The notes below the pieces were generated by a model. The model was not told the origin of the DNA. It was given only the letters and a program-made list of their open reading frames with translations, and ran no database searches. A stretch of 64,000 nt of DNA, taken from an uncultured Microbacterium sp. Its GTDB lineage: Bacteria; Actinomycetota; Actinomycetes; Actinomycetales; Microbacteriaceae. The DNA lies in the NCBI GenBank assembly GCA_913774845.1, contig CAJYJO010000003.1, positions 1 through 64,000 on the forward strand. The letters are read 5' to 3'. Every line of letters starts with the position of its first letter. Position 1 is the first letter of the stretch. Below, piece by piece: positions 1 through 7,515 of this stretch. A program made the position numbers and the translations under genes.

Positions 1-142
1 GCTAAGGAGGAGGCGAGCGATCCGCACCCGGTCACGATACCACCGGCCACTGCCCGGGCCGCGTGTAACGCGGCGTCGCACGGTTCGCCGACGCGGACCG
101 GGCCGTGCGAGCCTGGGCCGATCCCGACGGAAGGAGCGCGTC

Positions 143-1453
143 ATGACCGCAGGCGCCGACACCGGATTCTCGACCCGGCAGGTGCACGCCGGCGCGGCGA
201 CGGCACCCGCCACACCGCGCGCGACGCCCATCTACCTCTCCGCCGGGTTCACGTTCAGCGACCTCGAGGAGTCGGCCGCGCACTTCGGCACGGGGGCCGG
301 CTTCGGCTACACGCGCACGGGCAACCCCACGGTGCAAGCCGTCGAAGAACGACTCGCCTCCCTCGAGGGCGGCGATCAGGCGGTGCTGGTCTCGAGCGGT
401 CAGGCCGCCGTGACCGTCGCCCTGCTCGCTCTCGCCGGCGCCGGCGACCACCTCGTCGTCTCGGAGCACATCTACGAGGGCACCCGAGGCCTCCTGCTCG
501 ACAACCTGGCACGCCTCGGCATCGAGACCACCTTCGTCGACGTCTCCGATCTCGACGCGATCCGGGATGCCATCACCCCGCGCACGCGCGCCCTGTTCGC
601 CGAGACGCTCTCCAACGCGCGCAACGACGTGCTCGACGTCGCGGCGGTCGCTGCCGTCGGCGCGGCGCACGGCATCCCCCTCGTGGTGGACAGCACGTTC
701 ACCACGCCCTACCTGCTGCGCCCGATCGAGCACGGTGCCGCCGTCGTCGTGCACTCGGCGAGCAAGTTCCTCGCCGGGCAGGGTGCGGTGCTCGGCGGGG
801 TCATCATCGACGACGGACGCTTCGACGCCGCGGCATCCGGTCACCGCTTCCCCCATCTGGTGCAGGCCGACCGCCTCGGCGGCGCGAGCTACGCCGAGAA
901 GCACGGGCCGCGAGCCCGCGGGGCCTACATCCGCGAGAGCGTCGCGCCGCGCTTCGGGCCGGCGCCGTCTCCGCTGAACGCCTTCCTGATCGGTCAGGGC
1001 ATCGAGACGCTCAGCCTGCGCGTCGAGCGCCAGTCGCAGAACGCCCTCGTCGTCGCCCGGTGGCTCGAACAGCGTCCCGAGGTCGAGCGCGTCGACTACG
1101 TCGGTCTCCCCTCGCATCCGTTCCACGATCTCGGCAGGCGCTACCTCCCGCGCGGGAGCGGCTCGGTCTTCACCGTGACGCTCCGCGGAGGGCTGGAGGC
1201 CGCGCGTCATGTCGTGCAGTCGGTGCGCCTCGTGACGCACATGACGCATCTCGGCGACGTCCGCTCGCTCGTCCTGCACCCGCAGTCCACCTCGCACGCC
1301 TCGCGGACCGTCGCCGAGCGCGAGCGCGCGGGCGTCTTCCCCGGGACGATCCGCCTCTCGATCGGCATCGAGGACGTCGACGACATCCTCGCCGACCTCG
1401 AGCACGCCCTCGTGGGCGTTCCCGCCGCCGAGCGCGAGACGGTCGTGCTGTGA
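143..1453 (+). CDS. O-acetylhomoserine sulfhydrylase-like PLP enzyme
   Basis: The 436-residue protein belongs to the Cys/Met metabolism PLP family. These cytosolic enzymes join O-acetylhomoserine with sulfide or a thiol, or perform related gamma-replacements. The Schiff-base lysine is in HSASKF (about residue 208), TRTGNPT lies near residue 55, and a MetY-type HPQSTSH segment is near the C-terminus. Length and the middle insertion fit MetY better than MetB. A ribosome site (GGAAGGAG) lies just before the ATG. The last codons overlap the GTG of the flavin monooxygenase by 4 nt, so the two are translationally coupled, which points to assimilation of sulfur from organic sources. Substrate is inferred, not proven. 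Confidence 0.85.
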   Translation: MTAGADTGFSTRQVHAGAATAPATPRATPIYLSAGFTFSDLEESAAHFGTGAGFGYTRTGNPTVQAVEERLASLEGGDQAVLVSSGQAAVTVALLALAGAGDHLVVSEHIYEGTRGLLLDNLARLGIETTFVDVSDLDAIRDAITPRTRALFAETLSNARNDVLDVAAVAAVGAAHGIPLVVDSTFTTPYLLRPIEHGAAVVVHSASKFLAGQGAVLGGVIIDDGRFDAAASGHRFPHLVQADRLGGASYAEKHGPRARGAYIRESVAPRFGPAPSPLNAFLIGQGIETLSLRVERQSQNALVVARWLEQRPEVERVDYVGLPSHPFHDLGRRYLPRGSGSVFTVTLRGGLEAARHVVQSVRLVTHMTHLGDVRSLVLHPQSTSHASRTVAERERAGVFPGTIRLSIGIEDVDDILADLEHALVGVPAAERETVVL

Positions 1454-2763
1454 GCCGCCTGCAGCACTTCGGCTGGTTCCTCGCCCGCGGCTTCGGCCCG
1501 CACGGGTGGGGCCACCCGTATCTGCGGTGGAACCACCGCTGGACCGAGCCCGGGCTGTACCAGGACTCCGCGCGCACGCTCGAGCAGGCGGGCTTCGACC
1601 TGCTGATCATCGAAGACGCCCCCTCGCTCGGCAGCGCCGAGACCATCGACCTTCGCGTCCGCCACGCGTTCGGCGGCCCGAAGCACGACCCGCTGCTGCT
1701 CGCGCCCTACCTCTTCGCCGCGACCCGACACCTCGGCGTCGTGCCCACGGTCAACCCGGCGGCGTACCTGCCCTACACGGCGGCACGGCAGTTCGCGACC
1801 CTGCAGCACCTCAGCGGGCACCGACTGGGCCTGAACGTCGTCACCGACACCGGCAGTGCCCGTCACTTCTCCACCGCCCCGCAACTCGGGCACGACGCGG
1901 CCTACGACCGGGCAGAGGAGTGGCTCGACGGCATCCGTCAGCTGTGGCGCAGCTGGGACGAGGGAGCGCTCCTCGCCGACGAGGAGTCCGGCGTGTACGC
2001 CGACGGCACGAGATTGGATGCCACGCGGCACCGCGGCGAGTACTTCGGGTTCGACGGGCCGCTCAACGCGATCCCGTTCACGGACGGCGAGCCCGCGATC
2101 GTCTCCCCCGGCGGTTCGGGCCGGGGTCTGTCGTTCGCCGGCCACAACTCCGACGTGCAGCTCGCGCTCGCGCCCCTCGACGAAGCGAGCATCCGCTCCT
2201 ACCGCGGACGCATCCACGCCGCCGCTGAGGCGGCCGGACGCTCCGCCGACGAGGTGAAGGTCCTGTTCGCGATCCAGCCCGTGATCGTCTCGTCGCCGGA
2301 GGAGGCGGACCGCCTCGTCGCGGCATCCGCCGACCCGTCCGACGACGCGCTGATCGCCATCGCCCGCAAGCAGTCGAGCGACCTCGAGACCGACCTCACG
2401 GGACTCGACCTGGACGCGCCCCTCGATCGTTCGCTCTTCGGCGAGCACGTGTCCGAGGGGAGCATCCGGCGTCTCGTCGGCGCGCACGACGCCGATGCGC
2501 CGCTGCGCACGATCCTCGCGGCGCACGCGCGTCTCGGTCGGCTGAGCGACGGCTCCGGCTTCGTGGGGACCGCCGACGAGTTCGCCGACCGCATCGAGGA
2601 GCTCGGCACGTGGGGCAACGACGGCGTGCTGCTGTGGGGCGACCTGCACCCCGTCACCGTGCACCGGTTGCTCGACGACCTCGTCCCGATCCTGCGACGC
2701 CGCGGCATCCTCCGCGAGGAGTACGTCGACGGCGGCCTGCACGCGAACCTGCGGGCGTTCTAG
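1450..2763 (+). CDS. LLM-class flavin-dependent monooxygenase (NtaA/SnaA/DszA family)
   Basis: The 437-residue protein resembles the NtaA/SnaA/DszA branch of the luciferase-like (bacterial luciferase) flavin monooxygenases, which use FMNH2 from a separate reductase. Family features seen are the N-terminal HFGWFLARGFGPHGWG stretch, the NPAAYLPYTAARQFATLQHL segment and the SGHRLGLNVVTD loop. The start is the GTG that overlaps the stop of the upstream MetY-like gene (GTGA). An earlier in-frame opening is only antisense-like extension into that gene. Coupling with a sulfhydrylase suggests oxidative release of sulfite from an organosulfur compound. An aminopolycarboxylate substrate is equally possible for the family. 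No flavin reductase is nearby. Confidence 0.88.
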   Translation: MSRLQHFGWFLARGFGPHGWGHPYLRWNHRWTEPGLYQDSARTLEQAGFDLLIIEDAPSLGSAETIDLRVRHAFGGPKHDPLLLAPYLFAATRHLGVVPTVNPAAYLPYTAARQFATLQHLSGHRLGLNVVTDTGSARHFSTAPQLGHDAAYDRAEEWLDGIRQLWRSWDEGALLADEESGVYADGTRLDATRHRGEYFGFDGPLNAIPFTDGEPAIVSPGGSGRGLSFAGHNSDVQLALAPLDEASIRSYRGRIHAAAEAAGRSADEVKVLFAIQPVIVSSPEEADRLVAASADPSDDALIAIARKQSSDLETDLTGLDLDAPLDRSLFGEHVSEGSIRRLVGAHDADAPLRTILAAHARLGRLSDGSGFVGTADEFADRIEELGTWGNDGVLLWGDLHPVTVHRLLDDLVPILRRRGILREEYVDGGLHANLRAF

Positions 2764-2778
2764 CGCCCCTCGCCGGGC

Positions 2779-2937
2779 ATGTCCCACTCGGTGCGAGCCA
2801 GGCGCCCCCAGCCTGCACGCAGTGGGACACGCACGACGCGAAGCCGTCTGAGCCCGCCCGTGCGACGCGGCACACGTCGAGAGCATGTCCCACTTCGTGC
2901 GCCCCGCCCGCCCGCAACCTGCACGAAGCGGGACACG
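2779..2937. repeat. Two imperfect palindromic intergenic repeats (TGTCCCAC family)
   Basis: Two hairpin-forming copies lie between convergent genes, at about 2779-2831 and 2885-2937. Arms read TGTCCCACTCGGTGC with GCACGCAGTGGGACA in the first, and TGTCCCACTTCGTGC with GCACGAAGCGGGACA in the second. The loops differ while the arms are kept, so this is a dispersed palindromic element rather than a single terminator. Either copy could also end transcription of the monooxygenase gene or of terC. Confidence 0.7.
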
Positions 2938-2980
2938 CCCGACGCGACGCCGCACGGCGTCAGCCCACCTCGAGCCGCGG

Positions 2981-4042
2981 TCAGTCGCGCTCGGGGTGCT
3001 CCACCGTTGCGGGCGTGCCCTTCTCGTCGGCGACCTCGGCCGCGGCATCCTGAGCTCCGACGGCCGACGGCTGACGGCGCGCGGCGAGCAGGCTCGCGAC
3101 CGTGGCGACCGCCATCGACAGCACGATGACCGCGAGCGACACCCACGTCGAGATCTCGGGCGCCCACTCGATGGGCTCGCCGCCGTTGAGGAAGGGCAGT
3201 TCGTTGACGTGCATCGCGTGCAGGATGAGCTTCACGCCGATGAAGGCGAGGATGAACGCGATGCCGAAGTGGAGGTACTTCAGGCGGTCGAGCAGGTCGC
3301 CGAGCAGGAAGTACAGCTGACGCAGGCCCATGAGAGCGAAAAGGTTCGCCGTGAACACGATGAACGGGCTCTGCGTGATGCCGAAGATCGCGGGGATCGA
3401 GTCGATCGCGAAGAGCAGGTCGGTGACGCCGATAGCGACGAACACGATGATCATGGGCGTGAACAGCTTCTTGCCGTTCACACGGGTGATGACCTTCTTC
3501 CCGTCGTAGGAGTCGCTCATCGGCAGCACTCGGCGGAGCGTGCGGACGATGAGATTCTCCTTCTGCTCGTCGTCATCGTCGTCGCCGGGGAAGGCCTGGC
3601 GGATCGCGGTGTAGATGAGGAATGCGCCGAACAGGTAGAAGACCGGGCTGAAGTTCTCGATGATGGTCGCCCCGACCAGGATGAACGCGCCCCGCAGGAT
3701 GAGCGCGATGATGATGCCCACCATCAGCACCTCCTGCTGGTAGCGACGCGGGACGGCGAACTGCCCCATGATCAGCACGAACACGAAGAGGTTGTCGATC
3801 GAGAGGCTGTACTCGGTGAGCCATCCGGCGACGAACTGCCCGGCGACCTCTCCCCCGGCGACGATCCACAGCACGCCCGCGAAGATGAGCGCGAGGGTCA
3901 CGTAGAACACGACCCAGAGCGTCGACTCCTTGGGCGCGGGGATGTGCGGGCGCTTCAGGATGATCAGCAGGTCGGCGACGAGGATCAGCACGAGCACCAC
4001 CAGCGTGATCGTCTGGAAGAGGGGGTCGAGCTGCAGCTCCAT
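2981..4042 (-). CDS. TerC family integral membrane protein
   Basis: The 353-residue protein has about nine hydrophobic segments and the TerC signatures: SLSIDNLFVFVLIM near residue 80 and GVTDLLFAIDSIPAIFGIT near residue 205. Both carry the acidic residues thought to bind metal ions. TerC/Alx proteins are inner-membrane proteins tied to tellurite resistance and, more recently, to manganese export and metallation of secreted enzymes. An acidic DDDDDE loop lies near residue 150, and the C-terminal tail of about 40 residues is hydrophilic. A ribosome site (GGAGAAAGG) precedes the ATG. The gene stands alone, with no ter operon around it. No manganese riboswitch was recognised upstream. Confidence 0.92.
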   Translation of the reverse strand: MELQLDPLFQTITLVVLVLILVADLLIILKRPHIPAPKESTLWVVFYVTLALIFAGVLWIVAGGEVAGQFVAGWLTEYSLSIDNLFVFVLIMGQFAVPRRYQQEVLMVGIIIALILRGAFILVGATIIENFSPVFYLFGAFLIYTAIRQAFPGDDDDDEQKENLIVRTLRRVLPMSDSYDGKKVITRVNGKKLFTPMIIVFVAIGVTDLLFAIDSIPAIFGITQSPFIVFTANLFALMGLRQLYFLLGDLLDRLKYLHFGIAFILAFIGVKLILHAMHVNELPFLNGGEPIEWAPEISTWVSLAVIVLSMAVATVASLLAARRQPSAVGAQDAAAEVADEKGTPATVEHPERD

Positions 4043-4210
4043 CGCGGGGCCTTTCTCCGGGGGAAACGCTCGAGTCTATCCAGTGGCCCCGAGCGGGCAG
4101 GGCTTGTGCACGTACTGCTCATTGCGTGCGTATGTGCGTGAGACGATCCCGCGCGAGCGGACACCTCTCAGTGAGAGAGTGCTCGCAGAGCCTCGCCCGA
4201 CCGGAAGTGG

Positions 4211-4771
4211 ATGCCGATGACCGACGACGTGATCGACGACAGGGCCCTGCTCGCGCGGGCCGCCGCTGGATCCGACGCGGCCTATCGGGAGCTGTACCGC
4301 GCCTACGCGCGCCCGGTGTACTGGATGGCGTTCGGTCTCGTCGGCAACGCCAGCGACGCCGAGGATGTCATGCAGGAGACCTTCGTCGTCGCGTGGCGCA
4401 AGATCCCGTCGCTGCGCCTGGAGGGGGCGTCCCTCTTGCCGTGGCTCGCGACCGTGTGCCGGCTGCAGGCGCAGAACCGTCTGCGCGCGCGACGACGCCA
4501 CGGTGCGCACGAGCCGCTCGACGACGAGATCCCCTCGCTCGTCGATGTCGAGACGCAGGTCGTCCACGCGCAGACGATGGCGGCGATCCTCGCGGCCGTG
4601 GATCGCCTGGGCGATCTCGACCGCGAGATCCTCCGCCTGTGCGCCGCCGAGGGCTACGGCTACGAGGCGGCCGCGGCATCGCTCGGCGTCTCGCACGGCA
4701 CGGTGCGCAATCGACTCTCCCGCATCCGCTCCCGGATGCGCACCACCGCGATGGAGACGGAGACCCCATGA
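4211..4771 (+). CDS. ECF-type RNA polymerase sigma factor
   Basis: The 186-residue protein has sigma-70 region 2 near residues 20-85 (AYRELYRAYARPVYWMAFGL, then DAEDVMQETFVVAWRK) and region 4 near residues 118-175. The region 4 helix-turn-helix reads YGYEAAAASLGVSHGTVRNRL. It would direct core RNA polymerase to a small regulon. Two start codons are available (4211 and 4217); the first is used here. The stop overlaps the start of the downstream DUF4349 membrane protein (ATGA), so that protein may control the sigma factor in place of a classical zinc anti-sigma factor. Target promoters are unknown. Confidence 0.9.
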   Translation: MPMTDDVIDDRALLARAAAGSDAAYRELYRAYARPVYWMAFGLVGNASDAEDVMQETFVVAWRKIPSLRLEGASLLPWLATVCRLQAQNRLRARRRHGAHEPLDDEIPSLVDVETQVVHAQTMAAILAAVDRLGDLDREILRLCAAEGYGYEAAAASLGVSHGTVRNRLSRIRSRMRTTAMETETP

Positions 4772-5808
4772 CCACTCCCACCCTTCCCCCGTTCCCCGCC
4801 GATCGCATGGATGCCGTCGAGACCGCCGTCTTCGCCCGCATCGCCGACGAGAGGGCGCGCGTGCGCCGCCGTCGTCGAGGTGTCTGGACGGGAGTGGGCG
4901 CGGCCGCAGCCGTCGTCGTGGTCGCCGCCGTCGTGGGTCCTGCCGTGACCTCGTCCTCCGGGTCCGGCGCATCATCGGTCAGCGGGGCGAGCGGCGGCTT
5001 CACAGAGCAGTTCGACAGCGTGCCCGTCGCCCCCGGTCAGGATGCCGCGGGCTCCTCGTCGGAGGCGGTCTCGGGCGGCGTCGCGGCCCGCGACGCCGCG
5101 ACGCGCGACATCGTGGCCACCGGCTCGAGCACCGTGGTGGTCGACGACATCGCCGCGTCGATCGAGGCCGTCGGCGCCGCGGCGACCGCCGCGGGCGGAT
5201 ACGTCGAATCGTCGCAGCTGGGCGGGGCGATCGGCGCGCTGCCCATCGAGGGCTCGGCGACCGGCGCCGCGGCGTCCTCCGGCTGGATCACGGTACGCGT
5301 GCCCGCCGACGCCCTGACCGGGGTCATGGACGACCTGCGCGATGTCGGCGAGGTGACCGCGACGAGCGTGAGTCGCTCCGACGTCACCGAACAGACCGTC
5401 GACCTGCGCGCCCGCGTCGCCGCCGGCGAGGCGTCGGTGGCCCGCCTGACCGAGCTGCTCGCGCAGGCGGGGTCGGTGTCCGACCTCATCACGGCCGAGT
5501 CGGCGCTCGCGGACCGTCAGGCGCAGCTCGACTCCGACCGATCCGTGCTGCAGTCGCTGGAGTCGCAGGTGGCCATGTCGTCGCTCAGCGTGCAACTGAC
5601 GGAGCGCTCCGCCGCCGTCACCGCCGACCCCGCGGGCTTCGGCGACGGCCTCTCCGCCGGCTGGAACGGCCTCGTCGCCACCCTCAACGGCCTCGTGATC
5701 GGGCTCGGCTTCCTGCTGCCGTGGATCGTCGTGGCCGGCGTGGTCTCGGCCTCGGTGTGGGGCGTCCGACGCGCGGTGCGCCGCCGCCGCACCGCGCGCG
5801 AGGGCTGA
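4768..5808 (+). CDS. DUF4349 membrane protein, putative sigma-factor partner
   Basis: The 346-residue protein has a short cytosolic N-terminus that ends in an Arg-rich stretch, a transmembrane segment at about residues 35-58, an extracytoplasmic DUF4349 domain at about 115-300 and a second transmembrane segment near 305-330 followed by basic residues. DUF4349 also contains a coiled region (about 235-280). The start ATG overlaps the sigma-factor stop, so co-translation is likely. The cytosolic tail of about 35 residues is where an anti-sigma contact would have to sit, but no HxxxCxxC anti-sigma motif is present. The pairing with a sigma factor is seen; the regulatory role is inferred. Confidence 0.85.
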   Translation: MTTPTLPPFPADRMDAVETAVFARIADERARVRRRRRGVWTGVGAAAAVVVVAAVVGPAVTSSSGSGASSVSGASGGFTEQFDSVPVAPGQDAAGSSSEAVSGGVAARDAATRDIVATGSSTVVVDDIAASIEAVGAAATAAGGYVESSQLGGAIGALPIEGSATGAAASSGWITVRVPADALTGVMDDLRDVGEVTATSVSRSDVTEQTVDLRARVAAGEASVARLTELLAQAGSVSDLITAESALADRQAQLDSDRSVLQSLESQVAMSSLSVQLTERSAAVTADPAGFGDGLSAGWNGLVATLNGLVIGLGFLLPWIVVAGVVSASVWGVRRAVRRRRTAREG

Positions 5809-5856
5809 GCCGGCGAGCTTCAGCGCGCACCGGATGCGGAGGGGCGCAACGGATGC

Positions 5857-5879
5857 GGATGCCGGGGCCCACGGCATCC
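5857..5879. repeat. Inverted GGATGCC/GGCATCC pair
   Basis: GGATGCC and GGCATCC face each other across nine bases, 49 bp after the DUF4349 stop codon. They can form a short stem in RNA and may help end that transcript. The same inverted pair recurs in other terminator-like hairpins of the window. Confidence 0.55.
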
Positions 5880-5988
5880 GCATTCGTTCGCCGCGTCCGC
5901 AGCCGTGACGTTCGTCGCGGTGCGCGGAGCCTCCGGGCGGTGGGGCCCGACCCGCGCATGCGGCTCCTCGTCCCGCCGCGGCGCGCGG

Positions 5989-6032
5989 ACACGAAAAAAG
6001 CCCCGACCATCCGGTCGAGGCTTTTTTCGTGT
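5989..6032. terminator. Bidirectional intrinsic terminator after tRNA-Glu
   Basis: A strong stem (AAGCCCCGACC with GGTCGAGGCTT, loop ATCC) is flanked by A6 on the left and T6 on the right. On the minus strand it abuts the CCA end of tRNA-Glu. On the plus strand it would stop read-through from the DUF4349 gene. Confidence 0.9.
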
Positions 6033-6108
6033 TGGTGACCCCAGCGGGATTCGAACCCGCGTTACCGCCGTGAGAGGGCGGCGTACTAGGCCGCTATACG
6101 ATGGGGCC
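6033..6108 (-). tRNA. tRNA-Glu (CTC)
   Basis: The 76-nt gene folds as a cloverleaf. Its acceptor stem is GGCCCCA with TGGGGTC (one G-U pair), the anticodon stem is CCGCC with GGCGG around the loop CTCTCAC, and the T-arm loop is TTCGAAT. The anticodon CTC reads GAG. The 3' CCA is encoded. The gene is followed directly by an intrinsic terminator and preceded by a consensus-like promoter, so it is a single-gene transcript. Confidence 0.97.
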
Positions 6109-6124
6109 GCGTCGCAACCGTTCA

Positions 6125-6153
6125 AGTATGCATCACGAACGACGCCCACGCAA
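6125..6153 (-). promoter_or_regulatory. Promoter of tRNA-Glu
   Basis: On the minus strand TTGCGT (6148-6153) and CATACT (6125-6130) are 17 nt apart and end 16 nt before the tRNA 5' end, as expected for a housekeeping-sigma promoter. Confidence 0.7.
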
Positions 6154-6294
6154 AATCGAGGCCGAGCCATCGACTTCCCGGGCGTGTCCGGCCACCGTAC
6201 CGCGTCCGGGGCGCGCGGGGAAGAGGAACGGAACGCTCGACCACGCCGAGCGCCAGCGGTTGAAGACCCCCGCACCGAGGAGTTGACTCGCCTC

Positions 6295-6933
6295 ATGCGT
6301 CTCACCAAGCACGAACACGCCACCCTGGTCCTCTCCGAGTCGGGCCGCACGCTCGTCGTCGATCCCGGGAGCTTCACCTCCCCGCTCGACGACCTCGACG
6401 GTCTCGTCGGCGTGGTCATCACGCACGAGCACCCCGACCACTGGACACCCGAGCACCTCACCCGGCTGCAGAAGGCCCACCCGGGCGTGCCGATCTACGG
6501 ACCGGAGGGGGTGCGCAACGCCGCCGCCGGTTTCGACGTGACGGTGGTCGCCCCCGGCGACACGCTCGACCTCGGCCCGTTCCACCTCGTCTTCAGCGGC
6601 GGTACCCACGCGGTGATCCACGAGTCGATCCCGGTCGTCGACAACGTGGGGGTGCTGATCAACGACGCGGTCTACTACCCCGGCGACTCGTACACCGTGC
6701 CCAAGCACGCGAAGGTCTCGCTTCTCGCCGCGCCGGTGGGCGCGCCCTGGCTCAAGATCGGCGACGCGATCGACTACGTCCTCGCGGTGAAGCCCGAGCG
6801 GGTCTTCGCGACCCACGACATGACGCTGTCGGTCGCGGGCAAGCAGATGGGCGACGCCCGGCTCACCTGGGCCGTCGAGCAGAACGGCGGCTCGTTCGTC
6901 GACCTCAAGCCCGGCGACGGCGTGGAGGTCTGA
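6295..6933 (+). CDS. Metallo-beta-lactamase-fold metal-dependent hydrolase
   Basis: The 212-residue protein has the metallo-beta-lactamase fold seen in UlaG-like and YtnP-like small hydrolases. The metal motif THEHPDHW (HxHxDH) lies at about residues 43-50, further metal ligands are likely in SGGTHAVIH (about 103-111) and GDS, and THD (about 178) is near the end. The ATG at 6295 lies 12 nt after a GAGGAG site; an in-frame TTG four codons earlier is too close to that site. The gene stands alone beside tRNA-Glu. Substrate cannot be told from sequence. Confidence 0.85.
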   Translation: MRLTKHEHATLVLSESGRTLVVDPGSFTSPLDDLDGLVGVVITHEHPDHWTPEHLTRLQKAHPGVPIYGPEGVRNAAAGFDVTVVAPGDTLDLGPFHLVFSGGTHAVIHESIPVVDNVGVLINDAVYYPGDSYTVPKHAKVSLLAAPVGAPWLKIGDAIDYVLAVKPERVFATHDMTLSVAGKQMGDARLTWAVEQNGGSFVDLKPGDGVEV

Positions 6934-6984
6934 CGCCACCGACCTCGGGAGATCTCGCCCCGAACGGCCGCTCGCCACGGCGGG

Positions 6985-7125
6985 CTCACTTCTTCCGGAG
7001 TTCGGCACCGCGCCGGACGCGGCCGCTCGCACTCGCCCCCCTGTCGGCCGACCACACGCCGGAGTTCCCGCTCGCGAACCCGCCGACGCGGTCCCGCGCG
7101 TCGCCGAAGGCCCCGATTCTCCGCA
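6985..7125. repeat. Degenerate arms of the TCCGGAGTTCGGCAC hairpin family
   Basis: One exact arm, TCCGGAGTTCGGCAC (6994-7008), and a worn copy near 7100-7123 (CCCCGATTCTCCGCAGTCGG) lie between a hydrolase gene and the PTS operon. The matching left arm is missing. Intact copies are at 19250-19335, 19394-19475 and 38534-38631, so these look like decayed remnants. Nothing else is recognised in 6934-7158. Confidence 0.5.
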
Positions 7126-7158
7126 GTCGGACACAGCCCGTCCGGCCCGCAGACGCAG

Positions 7159-7203
7159 AAACACCGGATGCCACGAGCCCTGCGGCCCGTGGTATCCGGT
7201 GTT
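7159..7203 (-). terminator. Terminator-like hairpin of the fructose PTS operon
   Basis: Arms AACACCGGATGCCACG and CGTGGTATCCGGTGTT form a 16-bp stem with one G-U or mismatch and a 12-nt loop, 15 bp after the HPr stop on the minus strand. There is no long T tract. The arms contain the GGATGCC motif. Confidence 0.75.
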
Positions 7204-7217
7204 CTGCGGTAAGGCGT

Positions 7218-7487
7218 TTACTGCGCGTCGAGGTCGGTCTCGAGCAGAGCGACGAGCTCGTCGAGCGCCTGCTCGGCGCCCTCGCCCTCGGCCTTGAGCG
7301 TCACGACGGTGCCGTGACCGGCGCCGAGACCCATCAGCGACAGGATGCTGCCGGCGTTGAGGTCGGGTCCGCCGTCGGCCGCGATGGTGACGGGGACCTT
7401 CTTCTCCTGCACGGCCTGCACGAAGAGCTTGGCGGGGCGGGCGTGGAGGCCCGACGCGCTCGCGATGGTGGCCTGACGTTCTGCCAT
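7218..7487 (-). CDS. ptsH: HPr phosphocarrier protein
   Basis: The 89-residue protein is the full length of HPr. The phosphorylated His15 is in SGLHARPA, and the regulatory-site region NAGSILSLM has Ser47. HPr carries phosphate from enzyme I to the sugar-specific PTS enzymes in the cytosol. It is the last gene of the minus-strand fructose operon, 28 bp after fruA, and is followed by a terminator hairpin. Placement in the fructose operon is common in Actinobacteria and suggests fructose-inducible supply. No enzyme I gene is in the window. Confidence 0.95.
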   Translation of the reverse strand: MAERQATIASASGLHARPAKLFVQAVQEKKVPVTIAADGGPDLNAGSILSLMGLGAGHGTVVTLKAEGEGAEQALDELVALLETDLDAQ

Positions 7488-7515
7488 GGTGAATCCTTCC
7501 GATTCGACGGGGGTG

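Noticed and set aside
1-142. SAM riboswitch or a gene remnant before the MetY-like gene
   Set aside because: No riboswitch core or reading frame with signals was recognised; only a short GC-rich inverted repeat (GCACGG with CCGTGC) is present.
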